Source: Halocaridina rubra (lineage: Eukaryota > Arthropoda > Malacostraca > Decapoda > Atyidae). Taken from it: DNA of 64,000 bases. A program made the translations under genes and the position numbers. The stretch is from contig JAXCGZ010013594.1 of the NCBI GenBank assembly GCA_037179515.1, positions 1 to 64,000 of the forward strand. The letters are read 5' to 3'. Below the pieces are notes generated by a model. That model was given only the letters and a program-made list of their open reading frames with translations. It did not search any database and was not told the origin of the DNA. Numbering within the stretch: position 1 is the first letter of the stretch; each line of letters opens with the position of its first letter. Positions 1 to 10,625 of the stretch are shown here, one piece after another.

Positions 1-246
1 AAACGAAGTTTAGTTTATCAAGTTTTCCCCTCTATATGTTATTTCAACTCTTCATCGATATCCCTTTAATATTAATATAACATCTAATCTCCAATGAGTT
101 TGCAGTTCAAGACACTTGTTTGCTATCATGTTCTGAAGCTACATGCTTATATTTACAAGTAAATTAAATAATAATTTATCTATATTCGTAATATAATTAT
201 AAATCTTAATAAATAGCCTTTATAGTGCGCGTAACGCTGGTAGATA
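1..246. other. AT-rich intergenic sequence
   Basis: Very AT-rich sequence with no credible ORF or repeat structure that I can see. Confidence 0.5.
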
Positions 247-655
247 TAAAGGGTGTCCACAAAGTCTGGGTACATAGGAAATTTCACTATGCAGACCTAT
301 TCAATCGAGTTCACCTGAATTTTGTAAAGCGCATCAAATTATGCATTGAAAATGATGGAAATCATATTGAAAATATTATTTATTAACATTAGATTTAAAT
401 AAAATTGTTTTGTTTTAAAAGTATGTGTTAATCTCTTGTGTACCCAGACTTCGTCTGGGTACACAAGAGATTAACACATACTTTTAAAACAAAACAATTT
501 TATTTAAATCTAATGTTAATAAATAATATTTTCAATATGATTTCCATCATTTTCAATGCATAATTTGATGCGCTTTACAAAATTCAGGTGAACTCGATTG
601 AATAGGTCTGCATAGTGAAATTTCCTATGTACCCAGACTTTGTGGACACCCTGTA
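247..655. mobile_element. Fold-back MITE, mariner-like, TA-flanked
   Basis: A near-perfect palindrome centred at 451: arms of about 200 bp with a 3-bp spacer, so the element is almost entirely terminal inverted repeat. The outer ends read GGGTGTCCACAAAGTCTGGG on the left and its complement on the right. Each end abuts a TA dinucleotide (247-248 and 654-655), the target duplication expected of Tc1/mariner transposition. There is no coding sequence. The class assignment rests on TA plus the TIR style and is an inference. Confidence 0.75.
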
Positions 656-840
656 GCATACTCAATGACCGTCTTTGAAAGACGCCGACAGAACGAGATT
701 GGGGTTCTCAACGTGCTATGGCCGTTGGGCACCTTGCAAGACGCTTCTCTAGAGTTTTACAACGTTTTATGATAATGAACATACGCTGGGACAGACCCAT
801 CCCAGTCTCGTTGTCAGTAAGATGGGATTCCCCCATCCGA
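656..840 (+). repeat. Dispersed repeat, partner of 58143-58310
   Basis: About 165 bp here (from CTCAATGACC to CCCAGTCTCGTTGTC) reappear reverse-complemented at 58143-58310, including the segments GAACATACGCTGGG and TTGGGGTTCTCAACGTG. A shorter trace (TTGGGGTCTCAACGTGC) occurs near 39296. No ORF; identity unknown. It abuts the fold-back element. Confidence 0.65.
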
Positions 841-2471
841 AGGGTGTTTCGGTCCCCCTTCCACCTTGTGTAATGCAGAACTAGTAATTAATCTCTATAA
901 ATACAGGATTTTTTCACCACTAAATAAACTAAACTTTCAGTTAGTCCCTTGATAAAGAAAGGAAAATTTTATTACGATTCATTTTAAAATAAAAAAGTAA
1001 TATAATTTTACATATATAATTACCTGTATAATAATACACATGCAAAAGAAATGTTAAAAGCTCAAAACCCTATTGTAGGATGCATTTAAGTGGTTTTCTC
1101 ATTATTAATATACAACAATTGTTTGTTCTGGTTTTACGTCATTGACTCCCTTTTCTACCAAGGGCTAGGACGGTTGCCTTCTTGCGATGGACTTGTTTTG
1201 GCAAATGTAATCGTTACCCTGAGTGCATGCCCTTACAACAATAAAGATAAAAATAAGGAATCTAAATTGACTTTACGCACACAGTACTACTAACCCGGTG
1301 TCACACTCAAAAAAATCTGGATGGGTTTCCAGTCAAAAAGCGCAGTAACATGATCAATAATATATACAGTATAAAGATATACAACAATTTGTGACACGGC
1401 AAATAGAACATTGAAATTCTCTACCGCCTCGTCCTCGGTCAGTCACCGTTCTGTCCTCGAGCAGACGTCGTTTCTTCCCCGACGTCCCCAATGGTCGTTC
1501 ACGCTCAACTATTGAAAAAAAATTAAGAGAAGAGCAGTAATATTCAAAACGGATTTCAGAGTATATAATATTGTATGACGCAATGGCAATGAAAATTAAA
1601 AACTCAACTGACCTAACCTTGGGTAGCCATCGTGTTATCGTCAGTCTGCCAAGGCCGGGTCTTCGGCCACCCAATGTAGCCGCCTCACAAGCGGGGCCCC
1701 TCACCCGTCCTGCTGAAATGAACATTTCAATCCGATCGGGTTCGCAGAAACAACCTCAAGACGATATATTACCATAAAGCTATAATAAAAAAGCCTCTAG
1801 ATTGTGAAGTCTCGTTGGTTAGATTAAATTAAGCTACGTAAACTAAAAATATTGGAAGATTAAGAGGATTTCCAAGGTGAGAAAAAGTTTCAATAGGCAT
1901 ATTGCCTTGGATCTTATTGGCGCCAGCATATTTCTTTCCTCTTTTGCTTTCTCTTGTCAAATTATGCAGCGGGACTGATGTCAAATATGCCATAATCTGG
2001 AAAGACAAGGAAAGTTGGGTGTTCCAAGCTGGTAAAAATGTAAGAAAAAAATAATATTTATTTCACTTTTGATTTGGTTAGGTTATGGTTTAACTGGAAG
2101 CTTAGCGGTTCTCAATATTTCCATCTTTATTTCAAAGACCAACATGGCAATTCTACTGTGATATTTAAATATACATAAGAGGAGAGAGTTAATTCATGCA
2201 ATAAGGTGAATATCGTGATTTTGTTTTTTATTAATTCAGAATGTTTTACTTCAAAATGAATTAAATTTCCGATTTACATATATCATGAGTGTCTATGAGA
2301 TGCTAAGTATAAAACCAACAGAATCCCAAAAATCCTTATGAAGAGTGACTGTAATTGTTAACAACTTGGAAACTAATTCGTGTCTGTCGAAAACGGCAAA
2401 TTTTAAAGTCTCCGACGCCCCCCTCCCAACCCAGAGAAATCGAAAACTTCGTAGTAGGGTAATTTCTCTAA
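841..2471. other. Gene-free stretch with a GC-rich patch
   Basis: No coding region supported. Positions about 1410-1500 and 1620-1760 are much richer in G and C (many CG dinucleotides) than the flanks. Short open frames over the patch on both strands have no recognisable domain. The rest is AT-rich. Confidence 0.4.
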
Positions 2472-2684
2472 AGGGGGTTTACACGGTCAAACGGTTCGTC
2501 GAAAGCGGTTCGACAGACAAGTGTTTGAAGTAATGTTCGAACGTGTGAACGGGGTATTTGGTTGTCGAACTCGTTTGTCGAACGTGTTCGACAACCAAAT
2601 ACCCCGTTCACACGTTCGAACATCACTTCAAACACTTGTCTGTCGAACCGCGTTCGACGAAACGTTTGACCGTGTAAACCCCCC
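2472..2684. repeat. Fold-back element (non-autonomous DNA transposon-like)
   Basis: Inverted repeat centred at 2578: arms of about 98 bp with a central spacer near 15 bp. Outer ends are GGGGGTTTACACGGTC and its complement. Arms are rich in TTCGA motifs. The flanks do not show a clean target-site duplication, so the superfamily is undetermined. Confidence 0.65.
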
Positions 2685-3120
2685 TTAAAATTGTCTAAAG
2701 AATTTTCCAACACAGAAAATGCGTCTAACAATACATACCCTCCAAGATTATGTGTTCAGATTGAATACTTGCCATTGCCTGTAAAGGACTCAAACGAAGA
2801 CACTACAGTCACCCTAACAAGGATTACCACCCTTTCAACATGATTTTTTTTCCAGATTTATTCGATTGCAGTATCGGATTCACAGTTATCGTTAGACCTG
2901 AATTCTCCAAATAGGGCTATTATTGAAGCAGTGACTGTACAATTTGAAGCTTTTTGTAGCCATTGGACCATGAAATTTTGTTTTACATCAATAGATGGCG
3001 TTGTTGTACCTAAGTTGTTCGACATGCAATTAAAAATCGAACTCGGTAGAAAATACACAATGGCCCGGGGCAGGTATGAAGATTTTCACGAACCATTTGG
3101 ATAATACATATACATATATA
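2685..3120. other. Intergenic, nothing recognised
   Basis: No supported gene. Short frames on both strands lack domains or splice context. Confidence 0.35.
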
Positions 3121-3295
3121 TTGGTCTCAGTTGCCCTTTTAAAAGGGTTTAACCGAGTCAGAGTACACGCAATCATCGTAAACCAAACATGCCTCTATGA
3201 CTCCTCTAAGCTCCTTGGTGATAAAGGGTTGCCATGATTCTCCCCTTCCGTCATCTTGCTTGAGTCATCCATAGGATAAAGTGGGCAAGGATCAT
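3121..3295 (+). repeat. Dispersed repeat (CTCCTTGG family)
   Basis: Contains the run GCTCCTTGGTGATAAAGGGT, then a C-rich stretch, then TTGAGTCATCCATAGG. Related sequences recur at 5190-5430 and in both arms of the palindrome at 48731-49683. Non-coding, identity unknown. Confidence 0.55.
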
Positions 3296-3489
3296 ATGTC
3301 GTGAGACCCGACAGCCTCTGGCTAGTACAGTGGTAACGCGCTGGCTTTGCATTCACGAGGTCGAAAGATCGGTTCCCGTCCAAGACCGAGAGTTTAAGCT
3401 GTTTACTGGCAGGTTACTGCTGTGGTGGTGACAGTGTGGGGTTGGGGTTTGCCCCGGCTGACGAATACCCATTGCATAATGGAAATAAA

Positions 3490-3492
<3 letters not shown>
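3296..3492 (+). mobile_element. tRNA-derived SINE with (TA)n tail
   Basis: Starts near GACAGCCTCTGGCTAG. An A-box-like element (TGGCTAGTACAGTGG, about 3319-3333) is followed about 40 bp later by a degenerate B-box region (GATCGGTTCCCGTCC, near 3367). A unique body follows and then a long TA tract. The arrangement fits a Pol III-derived SINE; autonomous transcription is uncertain because the B box is altered. Confidence 0.6.

Positions 3493-3493
<1 letters not shown>

Positions 3494-3583
<90 letters not shown>
3494..3583. repeat. (TA)n microsatellite
   Basis: About 90 bp of uninterrupted TA, directly downstream of a SINE body. Confidence 0.95.
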
Positions 3584-3584
<1 letters not shown>

Positions 3585-4160
3585 TTGGTCCTCCCCCACC
3601 CTACTATCACATGGCAACCTCCTAAACCTACCCGTCCCAGGGACTATGCTAGCGGGTGCGAGAAATCCTTTTGGCCCCCGAAATATGATATTATTTAATA
3701 AAAAGATGTGAAAAAACCGTTAGATGGCAGTAATTTGAGGTTTACATTATCCTTTGTTCATGGAGCTCTTAAAGTTTCATAGAATTAATTTGTATAAGGA
3801 TTTTGATAACCATTTATATAAAGAACTATTCTAAACATTTATAAGTAGAGTTAGTTTGGAGTTTTAATCGATCATATTAGTCACAAAACTCTGTTACACA
3901 GTCACAGGTGGACGTGACTTGAAATTTGACCCATTCATTTTGTCATGGAAATCGATCAGTCAGCCTTATTGGATGTTAGTTGAAACAAACATGAAAAGCT
4001 CAAATTAAAATGACGAAATGAGCAGTTTCAAGATAATAACGGCTAATTATATCCAAAGTTCCCAGTTTCGTTTTATGTCTCTGTTACAGACTAAAAATGC
4101 CATTATTAGACCAAGTCTTGAAAATTCTTTTCGAGTCATTTTAAGATTTTTGTCAGTCAT

Positions 4161-4275
4161 TGGCCCGATTTCTTAAACAGTGTACACCTAGGATACCATA
4201 TTATTAGTTAGCTTGACACACACAAATGGATTTCATAAACGCATCTGACGCCGTTCTGTATATGGCTAGGATCCC
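4161..4275 (+). repeat. Direct copy of the 4318-4621 palindrome arm
   Basis: Resembles 4352-4468: GGCCCGAT.TCTTAAACAG, then ACACACACAAATGGATTTCA, then GGCTAGGATCCCGT, with scattered substitutions. It is an older relative of the palindrome arm, lying in the same direction as the left arm. Confidence 0.75.
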
Positions 4276-4317
4276 GTCAAAGTGTCCACAACCTTATTGC
4301 AAAAGTTATTCTTGCTT

Positions 4318-4621
4318 ATATTTAACCTTCCTTATGTTAAGTCAGTTATAATGGCCCGATATCTTAAACAGTGTAAACCTAGGATGCCATATTGTTAGCT
4401 AGCTAGACACACACAAATGGATTTCATAAACGCATCTGACGCGGTTCTGTGTATGGGCTAGGATCCCGTACGGGATCCTAGCCCATACACAGAACCGCGT
4501 CAGATGCGTTTATGAAATCCATTTGTGTGTCTAGCTAGCTAACAATATGGCATCCTAGGTTTACACTGTTTAAGATATCGGGCCATTATCACTGACTTAA
4601 CATAAGGAAGGTTAAATATAC
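4318..4621. repeat. Spacerless palindrome with 152-bp arms
   Basis: The two arms meet at 4469/4470 in GGATCCCGTACGGGATCC with no loop. Arms run from ATATTTAACC to the centre and back and are nearly identical. With the diverged direct copy at 4161-4275, the locus looks like a tandem duplicate whose second unit was inverted and copied. Confidence 0.8.
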
Positions 4622-4945
4622 TCGAGAATTAATGTTGTAATAGGGTTGTAGACACCTTGCATAAGATACACTCTGCAGTGGTGGTTTCCAGGTCTACGGA
4701 GGAATTTGAAATAAAGGCTTGAATAGATAAAAAAAAAAAACATTTCCGAGGACTATCATTAGCATCAGGATGAAAGAACCGAGCTAGGGCCACAGGCTTC
4801 CAGAAATTTGTGTGACTGAACACAAAAGTCTGTCCTCTCTGACCTGACCTAGAGGCCACATCCCATCTAGTAACAATATTATTAATGGTAACAAAAATAG
4901 CTTTGGAAAGATCTTTTTTTTATAATGTCATCATTACTTTATGTA
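4622..4945. other. Intergenic, nothing recognised
   Basis: No supported gene or clear repeat apart from an A-run near 4730. Confidence 0.35.
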
Positions 4946-5035
4946 TTCTTCGTGCCCAGGCCCGATGAGGACTGCTTTATTTATTTATTTTTTTTTTGCC
5001 CGTCCTGGTGTTACAATCATAAATAAAAATAAAAG
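4946..5035 (+). mobile_element. LINE 3'-tail fragment
   Basis: GCCCAGGCCCGATGAGG followed by GCCCGTCCTGGTGTTACAAT matches the 3' terminus of the Jockey/CR1-like LINE (compare 54150-54215 and the minus-strand copy at 8656-9020). A 5'-truncated copy, tail only. Confidence 0.55.
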
Positions 5036-5189
5036 AAGAACCATGCTTTCCCAGTGGGTATCCTAGTCTGTCGAATCTAAGCTTATCAGAGGCCGCACCC
5101 CCTCTGGTGAGAATTTTATTAGTTAACTGTCATAGTCTGTCCACTGTATGTGGTCCAAATGCCACACCTCGTAGAATAACAATCCATAC

Positions 5190-5430
5190 CTCAACTACCG
5201 ATTACATAAATCCTTGGGGATAAAGGGTTTCTACATTTCCCCCCCCCCTGCCACCCTGCTTGGTTCATCCACAGGTAGGCGGCAAGGATATTCTACAATG
5301 ACCCGACAGCCGCAGCTGGTTTATCACCACCGCTTCATCACATGGCAACTCCCCTCACAACCATACATCGCAAGTTCACTGAGCCAGCAGGTGCGAAAAA
5401 TCCCTTAGGCCCGTGTCACCTATGCACAAT
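5190..5430 (+). repeat. Dispersed repeat (CTCCTTGG family)
   Basis: CCTTGGGGATAAAGGGTTTC, then a run of Cs, then GCTTGGTTCATCCACAGG and GACCCGACAGCC, in the same order as at 3208-3315. Non-coding. Confidence 0.5.
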
Positions 5431-5466
5431 CTTCCTACACACATTCCTATCTTGCTGTATAACATT

Positions 5467-5467
5467 A

Positions 5468-5553
<86 letters not shown>
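5467..5553. repeat. (AAT)n joined to (ATT)n, self-complementary
   Basis: About 45 bp of AAT/TAA repeats switch at about 5511 to ATT/TTA repeats, making a perfect microsatellite hairpin. Confidence 0.9.
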
Positions 5554-5554
<1 letters not shown>

Positions 5555-5587
5555 CAGCACTTTGTTAATAATTTTGCGTAGGTATTT

Positions 5588-5590
<3 letters not shown>

Positions 5591-5665
<75 letters not shown>
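5591..5665. repeat. (GA)n microsatellite
   Basis: About 75 bp of GA repeats. Confidence 0.95.
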
Positions 5666-5668
<3 letters not shown>

Positions 5669-7690
5669 GAAATTTATCGTGAAAGTGTTAGCCTTCAAAA
5701 TATTTGTAAAAAAAAAAAATCCATACATAGTAATGTTACATATATCTGAACATCTACAGCGATATTTTGTTGTTTCCACTTTTTGTTTTTTATTTATCTC
5801 TATGTTAAGTTGATTTTGGAAAGGGTTTAAAAAAACTGTTGTGATGGAGGGATTGCCAGCAATACCGGTTATTATACGGACTGCATCCAAAACATATCGC
5901 TACCAATTTTACACATGGAATTAAAGTTATTAATTTTAGTATATAAATTTTTAGATGATTATTTAATATTTATTCACGTCAAGAAATCGCAGGAGTTATG
6001 TAATGGGAGCGAATAAAAAAAATGTGGGCTAGTAAAAATTGATCGGCATGGCAATGGGATGCGCGCGGTGGTCCCAAAACCCTGTTGCACTTTTTTAAAA
6101 ATAATTTACAATATTTTTTCGCCATTGTAGAAGCAATATAGGTTTAATTTAAATCGCGCATGTTTATTTATAAATTAAAATATCCGATTTAATGAACAAC
6201 GAATAGCGAATGTATTTAATGGAGAGTAAATATATAGAAAACTTCCTAATATGCAGACGACGTCTCTTGACTCTTTTCAACATTGGGAGCTACGTCTGTT
6301 TCATCTCAGACATGTTGGTTGAATCAGAGTTTTTATCTTTTATTTTCATCTGAATAAGAAGTTATTATCAAATCAAGAACTTTAATTCAATCAATAATAA
6401 AAATCATATAATAGATGAGTTATACAATAATTTTATCGTCTCGCATTTTGTGAAAGCTCGATCCTAAACAGACATACCAACAAAATGTCGGCCAGCGCAA
6501 GAAGGCAATTTTAGTGTTTATTTGTAAAAGAGAGCGCATATTGATTCCGGAGTAATTTAGAATAATTTGAAATAACCTTCTACTTCTTAAGAAATAAATT
6601 AATCGAATCTTCACGAGGTTAAATAGATCAAAATAGCTCATGAAAATGGTGTCTGTGCGTTCGTTCATTCGACTATCATAAACAATAAACAAACCCTGAG
6701 GGCAGAATCAGGACGCCCCCGCTCTGCACCTCTTCCAACCCTTATTTTGGTCTTTTGGGCCACATCCAGGAAGAGTTCTTCCATGAATCTTCTCAAGGAG
6801 GTACTTTAAAGTCTAGAGAATTGTTCAGTGCCACAATAGTGCTTTGAAAAGCTTGGAAATGGCGTGAAAATAGCGAAACTTTCATCTGGAGAACTCGCTC
6901 TCACTCCTCATATCTTTTCATGTCGTTTGTGGTGGACGAGCTTCTTCTAATTCCTCCAACCCTTTCCACGAGATGCCTTCCACAAACGCCCCTTTCCACG
7001 CCCTCTTCCATTGACAGGATGTATGTGACTGACTGTTTTATGATGTATTAAATTCGTATTAACAACGTGTGGAATTATGGCTGTTAAGACCAAGTTACGG
7101 AGAATGTTTGTTGGACATTTAGTAACACTGCTTCTAGTATATACATCAATGAAGGAAAACTCAGACAAAAAAACTAATAAAATATGAATTTAAACAATGT
7201 TGGACGTCAATAGTAATAGATCAATAATGAAATTCTCGGACGTGAACATTTTTGTTTTTTTCACGCTTGCCGATACTTGAGTTTTGTGTATTCTGATGTC
7301 TTGGTAAAGTTAAACCTACCATTCCAAGCAGCTTTACTGGTGTATTTAAAAACCTCAGTAAAGAAGTTATTTTGGTAAATGTTTACTTTCATACCCCCAA
7401 GTTAGGGGAAAACTCCCAGTAATTTAATTATTGTACTAAATTAGTGTTAGTTTGGTTTGTCATTAGGTAAGTCATATTAGTTCATCCCCAGGTACCAAAC
7501 GAGTCACTATTTAAACTTAGATACTTTTTCTTATAATATTCTTCCAATGTTTTATCAACTCAATAGGGGTGTGAAAGTAAATATTTACAAATAACATTCA
7601 TAAAAAAAAAAAACTAAAAAGTCTTGTCTCTTAGCAATTAGTCTTGTATATTTTGATATTCTGGTAAGCCTCAAAGTTCAATCAGCCTAA
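5666..7690. other. Gene-free, AT-rich stretch
   Basis: I see no coding exon, RNA gene or obvious repeat here; only short incidental frames. Confidence 0.4.
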
Positions 7691-7694
7691 GTTG

Positions 7695-7845
7695 TTGTAG
7701 TTCAGAGTGTGCAAGATGGGAAGTGACTAACGCTGGTTCGACCCTGCTGCGGGGTGTCAGGAAGGGTGTCCATCATTAATTCTCCTGCTCCAGCATATAT
7801 GGTGTCCACTCCCATTTGAGTGGGAACTTTTTGTTACACAAAAAA
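7695..7845 (+). mobile_element. tRNA-related SINE, family 2
   Basis: Carries CGCTGGTTCGACCCTGC (B-box-like) followed by GTCAGGAAGGGTGTCCATC, CTCCTGCTCCAGCAT and GTGTCCACTCCCATTTGAGT. The same order recurs at 10440-10625, 15405-15530 and 50036-50190 (+), and reversed at 21870-22010, 24790-24940 and 57150-57220. Confidence 0.65.
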
Positions 7846-8396
7846 GTTGCATGTAAACCAGAGCTAAGAAATTACAGAGAAAAGAATGATCTCAGTACTG
7901 ACTTGAAATATCATTCAGTCACATATTCTACACTTGAAGCTCTGGGTAGATATCATGTCTTGTACAACAGTCATTATTATTCTTGGTAAATATATACTAT
8001 TAGAACCTTGTTGAAATGAAGAATAAATTCGCGTTTATATGATCACAAACCCGTAACCAAAGCTACTAGAGAAACACTTTACTGTACTTCCAGCTGCAAC
8101 CTAACAAAACATTAAGAACTTAACTTAGTCTAATCTAAATGTACCTAAGTTAATCATTTATGCATAGGCAATTCCCAAGCGAGAGTGGAGAGCATATTTG
8201 AAGCTAAAGCAACCCATTTTACTCACAATATTTCTTTGATTGAATTCAAATAATGCTGTAATTCAGTTGATTATTTATGTTAATCAGTTACTGCAGAATT
8301 GACTGTAACCAAACCAGTTGTTCATACCTCTAGTTAAAAATATTTATTGGTAAAAGTTTTTGATTATTACAGTACTTCGATGAATATTTTTTATTA

Positions 8397-8401
<5 letters not shown>

Positions 8402-8486
<85 letters not shown>
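8402..8486. repeat. (AT)n microsatellite
   Basis: About 85 bp of AT; left border of a head-to-head SINE pair. Confidence 0.95.
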
Positions 8487-8487
<1 letters not shown>

Positions 8488-8580
8488 CACATTACCATAT
8501 GTGAAAACATGACTCATTGGTAGTGCCTTGGCTTAGTAATTATAAGTCCCAGGTTCAAGTCCCGGTCGGGGTAAAAATGA

Positions 8581-8584
<4 letters not shown>
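8487..8584. mobile_element. SINE family 1, head-to-head fragments between AT tracts
   Basis: 8487-8514 is the 3' end in minus orientation (AAGCACATTACCATATGTG). From 8515 the tRNA-like part runs in plus orientation, with TTGGTAGTGCCTTGG (degenerate A box) and GGTTCAAGTCC (B box), ending GTAAAAATGATTCAT in the next AT tract. Both pieces have their 3' ends outward. Confidence 0.7.
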
Positions 8585-8647
<63 letters not shown>

Positions 8648-8655
8648 TATATATA
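8585..8655. repeat. (AT)n microsatellite
   Basis: About 60 bp of AT followed by an imperfect copy after CAGTATATATAT; it also borders the 3' tail of the minus-strand LINE fragment. Confidence 0.95.
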
Positions 8656-9020
8656 TTATGAGTGTGACACCAGGATGGGCAAGAAAACTGCTCTCATCAG
8701 GCCCGAACACCAAAAAACTTAAGAAACTTGAAGACGAATAAAAAGTAAGAGTTTTAGGACAAGGCAGAAATAATGGCATGATACACGCAATAGAAAAAGG
8801 ACAGGCAGAAATAATAGTCGAAGTATTGAGGACCTAGAGATATGGCAGGATAAGTCCTTGAGGTGATGAGAGATCTGCTTTTTGAAGAAAGATAGTTGAT
8901 AAGAATAAGGGAAGACGAAAGGAGGAAGAGAGTTTCAGAGTCTGGAGGTGAATGGGAATGAGCATCCACTGCACCAATCAATCCATGAGCTACAAATCTC
9001 CACGCAGTACCTGTGAGAGA
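8656..9020 (-). mobile_element. 5'-truncated LINE 3' end (Jockey/CR1-like)
   Basis: Read on the minus strand this matches 53900-54215: CTCACAGGTACTG, CACCTCCAGACTCT, CCTGCCATATCTCTAGGTCC, CAATACTTCGAC, then a terminal CCTGGTGTCACACTCAT next to the AT tract. It covers only the last part of ORF2 and the 3' UTR. Confidence 0.75.
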
Positions 9021-9690
9021 AGGCCACTCGGTGATTGTTGTGGTGATTTCTAATATGTTCACACATATGCAAACATGTCATTTGTGTAATTGACAGCTGT
9101 TGTGATCAGGATAAAACTTGAACTCTTGCTCATAAGAAGTAAACATTTTATGAGAATTTCATTTGTTTTTTCAAAGCAGAAAACTTCAGTGCAAGCATAT
9201 GCTTACCTATTGCCATATATATAGGAGCTCATTGTGCAGTTCCACATAAACCCCGCCTTTTCCAATTGTGTACTCATTACACCTGCTGAATTGATAGAGA
9301 CTATTTTATATTAGATGCTACTAAGTTTCCTTCTACACTCTCAGCTTCACTAAGTAAAGGTTTCACAACTGGAGACTGAGACGAGTATGAACTCGTGTCC
9401 TCTGATAAGGGCAAACACACTCCTTTAGTATCTCTTAAAATATATAAAATAGTGTATTACAAACAAACGCTTAGTGAGATATAATTCAAAGGAATAATTT
9501 TGGTTTACTCCAAAGTCTTAATCATATTATTGTTGTATTCCTGATTTTTTTTTTTTAACCCTAACATTAAGGTGTAAAATGTCAACATCGTGAACATAAT
9601 GTGATCCTAAGATTTTTTTTCCGTTTGTATAATACTTTAAAACATTCTCTCATTAAATTTGTGAAAAACTAACATCATATCTAGCATCAA
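9021..9690. other. Intergenic, nothing recognised
   Basis: No gene or clear repeat seen. Confidence 0.35.
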
Positions 9691-9770
9691 TTTCCCAACT
9701 TCAGCCTTTCTGTGTCCACCCCTATAATGGGTGTTAATAGTTACATAAATCGGCTTAATTGTACATTTGA
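9691..9770 (+). mobile_element. SINE family 2 fragment
   Basis: TTTCCCAACTTCAGCC then TGTGTCCACCCCTATAATGG, the 3' half of the family 2 SINE; the tRNA-like head is missing. Confidence 0.5.
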
Positions 9771-10439
9771 TGGCAGTCTGGCTCATGTTGGTAGATTTAC
9801 TAAAGCAAATTATGGTAATTTAATTCCTTCAATGTAAATATATTTATTTTGAAGGTTTTATCAGCAGAAGACCTGCCCTTATTTTTATATAATCTCTTTT
9901 AAAGTTTATGACATTCAAACATTCTTATAAACCAGTTTTGATACCTGTACCTGATTTGATAAAGGGAAACAGATGGTTACAATGCAAGTTAGCTTTTCTT
10001 TTATCACTTATTTCGCAATTCCATTTTTGTAAGAAATATATGCTTCTTATCTCATATATCTAGCATGGAAAGAAGAGCAATTGAAATTTGCAAGATTCCC
10101 ATAAATTCTGTAATATTTTGTACTCTCAGTAAATTGAGTTGACTATACTCTCTTGATAGTAGCAGTAATACATACGTATCCATTTTTTCTGCCATTAGAG
10201 TCTAGGTGTACTTTTGGAATTGTGCGCTAAATCATGGCAGAATAAGAGAAAGGGTAGCATTTCACATGAGGGAATATTCCCTTTATTTTACCAGGTGCAG
10301 TTAGTACATAACATGTTGTGCGGGGTAAATTCTGGAATAATTATCCTCTGTAGCTTAGGGTTTCATCAAGAGCAGATATCTCTTCTTCATTTTTCTTGTT
10401 GAAAAAAAAAATCTAACCAGGCAGATTCATGCTTAATTT
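9771..10439. other. Intergenic, nothing recognised
   Basis: AT-rich, no supported gene. Confidence 0.35.
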
Positions 10440-10625
10440 CAGTGTTTACATGTTGGCCAGTGGTTAGAGCTAGCCATGCAGTAAGATACAAACTCGCATT
10501 CGAGGCTGTTAGGGTGTTAGGAAGGGTGTGCATCTTTAATTCCCCAACTCCAACTTCTCTGTCCACCCCCATTAAAATGGGGTTAAATGTGACGCATGGA
10601 ATGGCAAACATCAACAACAATAACC
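10440..10625 (+). mobile_element. tRNA-related SINE, family 2
   Basis: GGCCAGTGGTTAGAGCTAGC is an A-box-like start. A degenerate B-box region (ACTCGCATTCGAGGC) and the conserved body (TTAGGAAGGGTGTGCATC, CCCAACTCCAAC, GTCCACCCCCATT) follow. The closing segment is GTGACGCATGGAATGGC. Confidence 0.65.

Noticed and set aside
3353..3711. Open frames reading as long Tyr-Ile repeats
   Set aside because: They are translations of (TA)n microsatellites. The same applies to all similar frames near 8.6, 14.8, 25.6, 48.3, 48.6, 49.7, 57.5, 58.6, 60.6 and 61.5 kb.
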